DNA from: Amyloporia xantha
Lineage: Eukaryota; Basidiomycota; Agaricomycetes; Polyporales; Adustoporiaceae
DNA length: 64,000 bases
Reading direction: 5' to 3'
NCBI GenBank assembly: GCA_036971615.1
Contig: JAYKKR010000047.1
Location: forward strand, 1-64,000
Part shown: piece by piece, positions 54,960 to 64,000 of the stretch
How positions within the stretch are numbered: position 1 is the first letter of the stretch
How the letters are laid out: the number at the start of each line of letters is the position of its first letter
Notes under the pieces: model-generated
What the model was told of the DNA's origin: nothing
Seen by the model: only the letters and a program-made list of their open reading frames with translations
The model's database searches: none
Translations under genes and position numbers: made by a program

Positions 54960-57240
54960 AGCGGTCCCGCCGCCGCTGTCTCCTGAGTGTCGGGCGGCGG
55001 CACCACTGACTCCGCTAGGTTAACGGCCTAGCGTTCCACTTCTAGGTTACTGCTAGACGTAGACCATGATGGTTATACGGGCACTGAGCGTGATGGCACG
55101 GAACATGTTCCCTGAACAAATCTCCCAGCGGACAGGACGTTCTCCCAAATCCGCACGCTGGGTTGTCCATGATCACGAGAGCAAAGGTCATCGCGTCTAT
55201 TGGCCCGACCGGCGCGCTGTCGCTGTCGAGGGCAATGTCGCGTTTGGACACCCTGACTTCCCTGTTGTTATTGTGGATGATGGTTTCGAGCTTGAGGGGG
55301 AGGAAGAGGCATCTAGCGATGACGAGCTCGAGCCTGAGCAGCCATCCCCAGCACCTCCCATCGAGCCAGCGAAGCCACCAGACAGCGAAGCACAGCCTGT
55401 GCCGCCCATGCCTATACTGCCAATGGCTGAGACGACGAATCGCCCGACACGTGTACGCCAGCCGTCACAGCGAATCCGCGACATTCTAGCTGGTAAGGGA
55501 TCAGCGAGCGGCCGAGATTCGCCCATGAACGCAAACTTACCAAAGGGAGTACGCTTGCCCACGGAGTTGCCGGCGAAGGAAGCTGATGACGTAGCGAGGG
55601 GTGAGCTTGATGAAGAGATTGGCAGGATCGCAATGGCGGCACAGATGGCTGACGTTGAGGTGCTCGATCCACGATCGCTCGAAGAGGCGAAACGGCATCC
55701 CGAGTGGCCGCGCTGGCAGGAAGCGATGCAGGAGGAGTGGAACGCTCTTGAAGCGCATGGTACGTGGTGTTTAGAGCATCCCCCGCCTGATGCAAATATC
55801 GTCAGCTGTCGTTGCGTTTTCCATGCCAAAAAGGATGCCAACGGAAACATTTACCGTTATCGGGCGCGACTAGTTGCACGCGGTTTCTCTCAGGTACCTG
55901 GGGTGGACTTCTTTGACATGTATGCTCCTGTTGCGAAGACTGCATCCATACGGACAGCCCTCGCGTTCGCCGCGCGCCATGATTTCGAGGTCCATCAGGT
56001 GGACATCAAGAGCGCATACCTACATGGCGAATTCGAGGAGAAAGAAGTCATTTATATGGCTCTCCCGCCAGGTATAAAACTTACCGATGATCGCTCTCTT
56101 GTGCTACGCCTGCTCCGCCCATTATATGGTCTTCGGCAGAGTGCGCGGCACTGGCACAAGAAGCTCTTGCTTGTCCTACACTGGCAGGAGCGGTTGCGCG
56201 TTACCCAATGCGATGTCGATCAGGGTGTCTTCTTCCGCGTTGATGGTGTTGAGCTGATCGTCATTATAGTCCATGTTGACGACTTGACTATCGTGGCATC
56301 CAGTACTGCCCTGATTGATGAGGTGAAGTCGAAGCTCCGCGAACTTGAAGTGTCTGAGATCACCGATGAGGGAGAGATCCACCGGATCCTCGGGTTCGCT
56401 GTCGAGCGCGACCGCGCGAATTGAACGCTCTTGCTGTCACAAGTCTCGTATGTTGACTCCATCATTCGTCGTTTCCACCTCGAGGACGCGAAGCCGGTCA
56501 CCACTCCAATGGAACCCCATGTCCATTTGACGGCTGCACAGTCGCCTCATACCACCGCCGAAGCTGCCGTAATGCGCGACGTGCCGTATCGCGAGGCCGT
56601 TGGATCCCTCATGTATGCATGACTCGGGACGCGCCCTGACATCACGTACGCCGTCTCCATCTTCTCGCGTTTTCAGAGAATCCTAGTCATGCCCACTGGG
56701 AAGGTGTCAAACGAGTCTTTCGGTATCTCTCTGGTATGAAGACTTTGCGGCTCACCTATGGCGCGAAGACATTGGATCTTGTCGGATATTCAGATGCTGA
56801 TGAATCCATGCACGAGGACCGCAAGGCGGTCTCGTGTTACGCCTTCCTCATCGATGGAGCAGCTTTCTCCTGGAGCTCGAAGCGTCAGGAGCTCATCTCA
56901 CTGTCGACGACCGAGTCTGAGTACGTGGCCATTACCCACGCTGCAAAAGAAGCACTCTGGCTTCGCTCTCTCATTGGCCAGATTTTCGCGCCGTGTGCGG
57001 ACGCCGCTCCCTTGCTGTCTGACGACCAATCTGCCATCGCGCTTGCCCGCGACAATCAATACCATGCCCGCACTAAACATATCGACATACGTTTTCACTT
57101 CATTCGCTGGATCATCGAAGACAAGAAATTGCGACTCATCTATTTCCCTACTGAAGATATGGTCGCCGACGTGCTGACGAGAGCGCTCCCCAGTCCAAAG
57201 GTCAAGCATTTTGCGGCCGCCCTAGGACTCCTCCATAATT
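54960..57240 (+). mobile_element. Ty1/copia polyprotein, 5'-truncated, with stops
   Basis: The open frame from 55066 begins in the tail of the integrase region (ESKGHRVYWPDRRAVAVEGN), goes through an acidic linker (EASSDDELEPEQPSPAPP) to reverse transcriptase: LEEAKRHPEWPRWQEAMQEE, RARLVARGFSQVPGVDFFD, VDIKSAYLHGEFEEKEVIYM, RPLYGLRQSARHW and the catalytic HVDDLTIVA. A TGA at 56422-56424 and another near 56620 interrupt the same frame (SYVDSIIRRFHLEDAKPV lies between them). A frame change before 56.74 kb leads to RNase H with GYSDADESMHEDRKAVSCYA, LSTTESEYVAITHAAKEALW and HARTKHIDIRFHFIRWIIED. It is followed by GAGGGGGAG and an LTR start. Gag, protease, integrase core and the 5' LTR are missing. 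Confidence 0.85.
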
Positions 57241-57249
57241 GAGGGGGAG

Positions 57250-57670
57250 TGTTGGAACGACAATCCGGCTACGTCCAGCCATGCTCCCCGAATACCCGAC
57301 ATACCAACGTGTGCGCCGCGATAGCTCTGCGTACATCCCACTTTCCTTTACAGTACACCCGCCGCCTTGAGCCTTGGCGGCATCTTCTTCTGGACATATG
57401 TGTCCCTGTTCCTCTGCCATTTGTACCTTGCAGCGCGTGCCGGTACCTTATACCTTCGATACTTGTATTGTATATTTCGCGTCCGTACACCCTCAGTCTT
57501 TGCTCGCAGTCTCTTGCGCGCTGTACTGAGGTCTACGTTACGTATGCTACAGCTGTCGAACGTTCGCGCGCACCTGCTCTCACACTGCATTCTTGTTAGA
57601 TTTGAGCCAGTAGCCATGGCAGAATAGAGAAATATATCTGTGCTTGAACTGGACTACGCCAGCAGACACG
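57250..57670 (+). mobile_element. 3' LTR of the copia element
   Basis: TGTTGGAACGACAATCCGGC begins right after the polypurine tract GAGGGGGAG (57241-57249), as a copia 3' LTR should. The end is uncertain; a terminus near 57667 (CCAGCA) is possible, but no matching 5' LTR is present in the window to fix it. Confidence 0.6.
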
Positions 57671-57956
57671 TAAGGAATCAAGTTCCGATATTATGCGCTA
57701 GCAATCGGTTATGAATGCGATGGAACTGCGGACAGCCTTATGTAATAACTCCGTTGCACCGGCTTTTGCCGAATCCCTTCGGCCGAACAATCTGCTTCCT
57801 TCAAGTGAATGCTCCTGCCCTCCGAGTCCCGCCGCCCAGTTTGGTCGATCCCGCTTTCAGGTACCGGTATCTACTCGTTAATGATCACGCTTGGTGAGTA
57901 CAGCTGCGGCGAGACCAATAGCGGTCATCGAGTGCAGGAGCTGTTTGATGATTTGA

Positions 57957-57966
57957 CCCCTAACCC
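57957..57966. repeat. Telomere-like CCCCTAACCC
   Basis: CCCCTAACCC (GGGTTAGGGG on the other strand) matches the TTAGGGG-type unit seen at the Tra1 insert. Short enough to be chance. Confidence 0.3.
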
Positions 57967-59568
57967 ACCACCGCGCTCCTGACCGTGACGTTCTCCACAA
58001 TGCGTCGCACAAGACAGCAGACACGCAATGAGACGTTGGCCTCTGCATCAAACACGTTGAGTGCTGTGGCGTCTGTGTTCAGTGGCCCACTTTCAAAGCA
58101 GACAACTCTTGCCACTTTTGTCTCATGATGACGGATGACCTGAACATGTCGATTGTGGAATGTACTAAAAGGCAGAGCGCCCACCACGGCTTCGCAAGCG
58201 TGCACAGGAAAGCTGAATCAGTTGGACCGACACTGAAGAAAGCTATAGCATCGAAACACCTGAAGCCCAGTCAGCGCGCCTTCGTTGAGATTTGTGTGCC
58301 ACAAGCTAATGTCAACTATCTGATTTGTCCACTGACTCGGAATCTAGACACCGAGATTGTGATCATAAAAACGAAGGGCGACTAGGAAGTCCTACCAGTT
58401 GAAGCAAGTCCAAGGTGAGGATCAAGACGGTGAAACAGAGGATGATATGATATTAGCATCAACGAATCTGACGAGAACGGGTCTGAATACACGGAGACCG
58501 ACTACGAGGTGGCTGCCGAACTTCGAAGCACTTCAGGACGGGTGTTGCCTGTACCTTAGACTGTAATATTTATGTTATTGATTCACGCCACCTCGTTGGT
58601 ATTGACGTCATGTACATGTAATTGCTTGGGAATATAAGTACAATTCACCTGAATTCTGCTGTATCGGCGATCGCTCAGTGGCGGCATTCAACTGCTACTA
58701 TTTCTCGTGAACTCATCTGAAGTTCTGAACCACAACTGTGCGTATGAATGGATGTAACAGCGTAATGTAATAACGTGTGCGATGGGTGCCAAGTTTAAGG
58801 TTAATGGGAATGCACCATCCAGGATCTCTGTGATTTCGTTAGTGGGATGGAGGACATAGTATACTCGCGATTATTGAAGAGCGAAGGAATCAGCCGCATA
58901 TCGGAACCTGGCGGGCGGAGCAGCGCCGATAATACCAAGTACGAATAATCAAAGTAAATACTATCCTAGGTCATGTGATCCGTATGTACCAAGCATAGAT
59001 ACTGGAAATTCCAACAATTCTCTGTAAGATATATCATGAAATATATTTTTGATCATGCTACATCTGCTACTATGCTGCACTTTTTTGTTATGTGTAGCAA
59101 GGGCGCGTGCATTGTCTGTGTCATTTCTTTTCTCGTCTCTTTTTTCTTTGTGTCCTTTCCCTGTTCTTTTCTTTTTCATTTCCGCCCCTGCTGTCTTCTT
59201 TGTCTTGTTTTCCACCTGGCTTCCTTGCTCTCTGTTGTTTGCTTTCTCTACTGGCATCTTTGATGCCTTCTCTCGCATGGCCCGACGCGCGTATCCGCGT
59301 GGTTTGCCATGCGCTTGACCGACGCGCGTATCCGCGTGACTTGTGGTCTTGGTGTGTCTTCTTTTCACTCCCTGGCCTCCTGTCGTCATAACCATACCTG
59401 CGTTGTCACCGACATTCGTTTGGTGACAGCAGTGTGTGCTTGGGAGCCCGGCTGCACAGCAACCATCCTGGGCGCCACGGCTCCCGTGCACAGGGACTGC
59501 CTGCCACGTCCCGGACGCGTCAACGCTGCGAGGCAGGCCACGACTAGAGGGAGGATGGTGGAGGGAGT

Positions 59569-59570
<2 letters not shown>

Positions 59571-59604
<34 letters not shown>
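59571..59604. repeat. (AG)17 microsatellite
   Basis: Seventeen perfect AG dinucleotides, preceded by a purine-rich lead-in. No associated gene. Confidence 0.95.
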
Positions 59605-59606
<2 letters not shown>

Positions 59607-61470
59607 TCAAGCGCTTGTGTAGCCGAATTCGGTCGGAGATCGAATCTCAGCCACACATCTCAATCTCGAGGCGTCCAGGCTTCGTGACCGGGCACGTTCG
59701 ATCCCGTACCTCCATGTAGTATGCACTTTAAATAAACGGGTCTAACAACCTTTTACACAAGGCTAATCAGAGCGGACGCACTCCTTGCTGGAAGGGCGTA
59801 TCTCGCCGCGTCGGGAGCACGTGCTCGCTGCACCACCTTTGCGCGACTCGCTCGTCGCACAGTAACGTTCAGGGCCACGCGGTGGCCCTCACTTGTGAAT
59901 ATTGGCAGCTCCGCCCGCCGGTTCTAAATAACCACTCATATGTAGCGCCGTAAATGCGACTGACCCGGCGACTGCAGCGCAATAATATTAATGCTCAATG
60001 ATACAATTCAGACTTCTATGATTCAGTTGTCCTACAAAATACATATTGAGCTGTACATGTTCAATACTACACGCATGCCTTCAAGTTTGACAGACCATCC
60101 GAAAACAGCAAGTTCAGTGCTAACATGCCAAAACCCGTCCTTCATCTAGACCACAGCCCGCCTTCGACGTAAGTTGCTTTACCGTCCCATAATCAGATCA
60201 AGAATGTGAAAATCGCAATATGCAAAAACACCGACAACTGGAGATCCCCGATGGCACACTGGTATCAGAAGGCCGGGTCCGCGTGCCACCCCGGCGCCCG
60301 CCACCTCCTATTATCATGAGTCGAGGAAGTACCGTCAAGTGTGGCTGCTCGGGCACATTCGACGCCACAGCGGCAGGAGCCAGGAGGCGGCACGCAAGCA
60401 CGGCTACAACGGCATGCCACCTCCCATTGGAGCAGGAACGCATAGGACAGGGGAGCGAAAAGCCGTGAAAACAAGGTTGAAGACCCGAGGTTCGGCCCGG
60501 TTGTACCTCCTATCCTTACATAAGGCTGCAGCCTACGCATGTCAAGATATCCAAATAAAGGGTTATTTGGAATCTCTTTTCGTATTACCCGCCGTTGCCG
60601 ACACTGCTGCTCAGGGATGAGTCGGGAGGGCCATATAACCTGGCGACCCGAAAGCGAACGGGAGAGCACCCTCTCCCGCCTCTTTCGCAACCTCGCTAGG
60701 TATGTGGCCTGAATCATTTTTCGACGAGCGCCCTTGTCACTGAACTTCACAATCTCGCCAGTTTTATCGTTCAGAGTCTACCCACCGTCCTCTCCCTAAC
60801 CAAATTTAGTTGATGTCGCTGATATTTTGGTTGGCTTTTTGTACTGTGTAGCTGAGCCGTTTGCTCAACAAAAATCGAATGTTTTCCTTCGGGCATCCTG
60901 CCGAGCGAAAGCCGACGGGTACTGCGCACCGCTAACTTCCACATGAGTGATCAAGACGGCAGCCGATTAGTCGGTTTCCATGCGTGTTTTATCATAGATT
61001 CTGACGGTAGCATTAGGGGACTTCAGAGTAGTGTTTGCGAGGCTGTTTTCGTGCAAGTTTTCCGCTCTGCTTTTAGTGAACAAGTACTAGTAGTAGAGAA
61101 TATTAATGGAATAGTAGCGATTCCAGTTATCATGTAACAGGCGAGATCAGGATGAAGGCCGTTACGATGAGAACAGAGCAAGGGTTCGCGAACAAAGAGG
61201 GACTATGCCCGAGTACTGGCGTTGCCTCTACGAAGAGGAATACAGGCTGTGTGCACAGTTCTAAGTACCTATGGAATATGCTGAAGCGTGAGCCAGCGTG
61301 TACAGTAAGCGTGCGCGCACAACTATCTACAAGAGTCCGTTTGTATCTATGAAAGTCCGTTTACATATACTAGACCATGGCACATGGTAACGTGCTGTTA
61401 CATATCGGCCTATGATTACCAGGTACGCCTAAATAAGGGCTCATTAGCCTGAGAGGCTTTTCCTGATGTA

Positions 61471-64000
61471 CTATGTAGATCTCTGCCATAGAGGTTTTTG
61501 TTTTGCATTCCTTATAAAGGATGCTTGGCAATGTGCGTCCCTGTCTGATTTGTTAAGGCTCTCATAGTGAGCAAGAAGTGCACTCTTTGATCCCGTAAAT
61601 TGTGCCCGGCATGGGCATGCAAAGTTAAGGTCTTCCTGGCGATACACAATGTATGACTTTTCATGTTGATGTTGATCCTTGAGCTTGACTGTTACCGAAA
61701 GTGAATGGGTCTTGTCATTAGTTTTCAAAAAAGACCGGAAATGATCTTGAAGCTCAGCTCCTGAAGAGCAGGAGAACTTGCATTCATTGCATGGTTTAAT
61801 TTGAGTTTCCAATCCAGAGCTGGAGTCAGAGGATTGTTCTGTCTGTGCAGTCTGCCCATGGGATTCCAAAATGCCCATGTTGTCATGCTGAGTTTTGGAT
61901 ATCTTGCTAGATTTCTGCTACAAATAAGCTTTGTGTCGGATACATGATTGAGTGTTCAAAACAAACCTTTCCAGGTAATATTCTCATTTCATCGGAGACA
62001 TCTAAGGTCCTCTTTCTTGTGATGGTCATGAAATCTGGATGACGGTGACCAGCGATGTTGTCGATTTCTGAGTTGCGCACTTGCTGGAGATTGTTTCTGC
62101 CTGTGAAAGCAAGATCTGAATCGTGAAATGATGAGCTTGGGACCAGATGTGGAGAGGCCTGCGGAGAGAAACTGAAAATTTCTCCTTCCATAGTTGCATT
62201 ATCCTGGTTCAAACTTGGCATTATCTGCGAGGTACTGTTCACCAGTTTCTTGTCCTGTTGAGACTGTGACAATGAAGAATTTGAAATTGTTGTGGAATTT
62301 ATCTGGTGCTCAGTAGCAGGACTTGCAAAGGATACCAGACTTTCCAGAATGCTGTCTTCTTGGCCTGAGTCAGTAGTGACTGTGCCAAAATTTGCATTTG
62401 AAGGATTATTGGCATAAGGACTTGGAATTGGTAGTCCAATAGCACTGGTAAGAGTGCTCAATTGAGCTGCAATCATGCTAATTTGAGTGCAAAGAGCTGA
62501 TCTGTCCGCATCTGGCCAATCCTGTAGTGGCAAAGAATGAATTTTCCCGTGTGCAAGTTTACTGGTGAGTTGAAAATTGTGCTGCCATCGCTGTGCCAAT
62601 GATATGTCGGGAGTACTGGAGCCAAATCCATATAGATCATGCAGAGCTGTACAATAGTCAAGACTGTCGTGGCAAAATTCTGTTGTGAGCTGTGGATGAC
62701 CGTCTGCTGTTCTCGAGTACAGTCTCTGGCCAGTGTTGACATCATGGCCCATCTGCAAATGAGGTATTGGATTGTGGGTGGCTGCATATGTGCCAATATG
62801 AAAGTGAGCTGCAATTGCAGGCAAAATGTGTCGAAGCTGTTGCATGTTCAGACGAACTTTGAGATGCTGCACTGTAAAGCGCTGTATAATCTTTGACATT
62901 CGTCCAGGTTTCCACCGCTGTGCCATGCTGGAGAACAAGTAGCATGTGCTTTCCTTCTGGACTACTGATGGTGAAAGAAACTTCCTAGCGATATAGCCTT
63001 CCAATGGTGCAATGCGCGCATAATATCGCTGAATGAGATTGCTGATGGCAGTGGGAAGAATATGAAGGGTCATCCTGTCACATCCAGTGTTTTTTGAGGT
63101 CTTGCTGTGGGAGCCAAGAATGGCTAGCCGGTCAAACATTTCCACAATATTGCGCATACGACGCGGCAGGTTAGAAATCTTGTAGCGCCTCTCCTCTTCA
63201 CCCCTCTTGGGCATTCCTCCCAGACAGTGGACCAGAAAGTAAATTCTTTCTTTAAATTGTTCAGCGTCCTTCAGAAATTGCATGTGACTCTTGTGTTTCC
63301 AGTGAAGCTGACCATCATGATGGAAGAAATACTCTTCGAATTGAGGCGAATCTCTTTTCATGAGATATCTGCTGAGAGCCCATGAATCGTTCTGATTGGC
63401 AAGAATACCGTAACCTGGCTTGCTCTCTTGCAAGTCATCTCCCTGGTCCTTGTTAGGTGGTATTACACCAAGGTCGTTGTCGGACAAGTCAAAAAGAAGG
63501 TTGTGATTCAACAGCTGGGCAGCTTCATTGAAGGTCTTGTGAAACATAGCGGTAAAGGATTCCACCTCAAGTTTCACGCCCTTGTAAGCAAAGCTTCCTC
63601 CATCTCGAGAGGCAAAGAGAATGTTGGGAGGAGCAATGTAGTTTCGCACATCTTTATAAGCCAGTTTTTGGTACCGGCGGACTGAGCCAAAAGCACAGTC
63701 TGTTTTAGGATCGATCCATGGAGAGACATCATTGGAGTGAATGTATCTTTAAAGCCAGGATCAGACTGATGGTAGAACTATTGGAAGTGCAAACATTACT
63801 CACTTTAGTGGTTCTTCCTGCTTTTCTGCCTCCACCAAAATTGTGAAAAGAATCACATACTGCACTTGAGATAATTTGGGGGAGAAGCGAGTGACTGAGT
63901 CAAATGACCCATCTGCTCGCAGAGCAGAGCCTATAAGAAAAGCCTCAAAGGGAGAATGGAGGTATTTCTTTGCAGCCTCTGTTGGATGCGACATGAACAA
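61471..64000 (-). CDS. Tyrosine-recombinase-like protein with C2H2 C-terminus (OrsD/RecQ-linked type), partial
   Basis: Open at the right edge. Exons 64000-63804, 63746-61967 and 61917-61471 join in frame with introns of 57 and 49 bp (acceptors AAAG and TTTGTAG). The first exon has FLIGSALRADGSFDSVTRF and SQVQYVILFTILVEAEK. The centre has YFLVHCLGGMPKRGEE (Arg at about 63204), a Lys/Arg-rich turn (SHSKTSKNTGCDRMTLHILP), QHLKVRLNMQQLRHILPA (Arg at about 62832), then LQMGHDVNTGQRLYSR (His at about 62745, Tyr nine residues later at about 62718). The order R...K...LRH...GH-x8-Y is that of tyrosine recombinases; the usual His of HxxR reads Gln. A Ser/Gln-rich linker follows, then two C2H2-like units (CNECKFSCSSGAELQDHF; FACPCRAQFTGSKSALLAHY). 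From memory of the family, similar centres occur in large basidiomycete proteins with OrsD fingers and a RecQ helicase, often near telomeres. No helicase follows here; upstream is outside the window. The gene is AT-rich and undamaged. Confidence 0.55.

Larger units (their letters stand above)
57671..61470. other. 3.8 kb without a supported gene
   Basis: Several ORFs exist but none shows a known motif. The most coding-like is 58125-58385 on the plus strand (ASKHLKPSQRAFVEICVPQA). Text from 58.56 to 58.75 kb (TTATGTTATTGATTC, later ATATAAGTACAATTCACC) has the look of a decayed LTR with a TATA box. An (AG)17 run lies at 59571-59604. The two ends of this stretch are AT-richer than the middle. It separates the copia element from the AT-rich gene at the right edge. 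Confidence 0.4.

Noticed and set aside
55197..55850. Long minus-strand ORF opposite the copia gene
   Set aside because: Shadow of the copia frame; Ser/Gly-rich with no family resemblance.
58125..58385. ORF on the plus strand as a real gene
   Set aside because: No motif, no clear introns, and surrounded by sequence that looks like a decayed LTR element.
59036..59719. Overlapping hydrophobic ORFs around 59.0-59.7 kb
   Set aside because: They read CT-rich low-complexity sequence and the AG microsatellite; the membrane-like text is a composition artefact.
1..64000. CRISPR arrays, rRNA or tRNA genes
   Set aside because: None seen. The telomere array and AG run are the only regular repeats, and no complete A-box/B-box pair with a cloverleaf could be drawn.

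Overview
The window is one chromosome end of a filamentous basidiomycete, most likely an Agaricomycete. The first 131 bases are a telomere, protein genes carry many phase-consistent introns of about 45-57 bp, and the recognisable genes are of fungal type (FAS beta subunit, Tra1, RAD50, DUF2433, ECL1-type zinc protein, OPT transporter, Tnp2 and Plavaka transposases, copia elements). The genus cannot be told from the sequence. The telomere repeat is TTAGG (CCTAA on this strand), not the TTAGGG usual in fungi.

From 0.8 to 15 kb lies a run of broken host genes: a KDM5/JARID1 demethylase with its iron-binding His changed to Arg, an unrecognised BRCT-like piece, an ECL1 gene joined tail-to-tail to a NACHT NTPase start, a SPATA20/DUF255 gene fused to the end of a serine carboxypeptidase, a Tnp2 (CACTA-type) transposase, and a second carboxypeptidase piece. 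From 16 to 21 kb are two intact genes of unknown function and an 837-bp hAT-like MITE with a perfect 8-bp target duplication. From 21 to 25 kb are diverged exon-like repeats and a formamidase fragment. At 25.8-28.3 kb is an intact 12-exon, AT-rich gene for a candidate 2-oxoglutarate/Fe(II) dioxygenase of TET/JBP type. It is followed by a dead copia fragment that abuts a 3'-truncated OPT transporter.

From 32 to 53 kb there is a minus-strand mosaic: an intact small SANT/Myb-like gene, a Tra1 (SAGA/NuA4) gene without its kinase domain and split by a TCGA-rich insert, a PIN-domain (Swt1-like) piece, and a fatty-acid-synthase beta gene whose three pieces are separated by a RAD50 fragment and a DUF2433 gene, all in the same sense. 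An SMC2 fragment stands at its head. From 53.9 to 57.6 kb are a Plavaka transposase end and a 5'-truncated copia element with a 3' LTR. From 57.7 to 61.4 kb no gene could be supported. The right edge (61.5-64 kb, open-ended) carries an intact AT-rich gene whose central part reads like a tyrosine recombinase and whose C-terminus has C2H2-like fingers; I infer that it belongs to the fungal OrsD/RecQ-linked, telomere-associated families.

Overall, older single-copy host genes are present as truncated, frameshifted or nonsense-containing pieces, mostly transcribed towards the telomere. The intact genes are unknowns or look mobile. The two strongest leads for an undescribed system are the TET/JBP-like gene and the recombinase-like C2H2 gene, set in a region where host-gene pieces have been interleaved in sense orientation. 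All family names come from reading translated sequence by eye; no database search was run.
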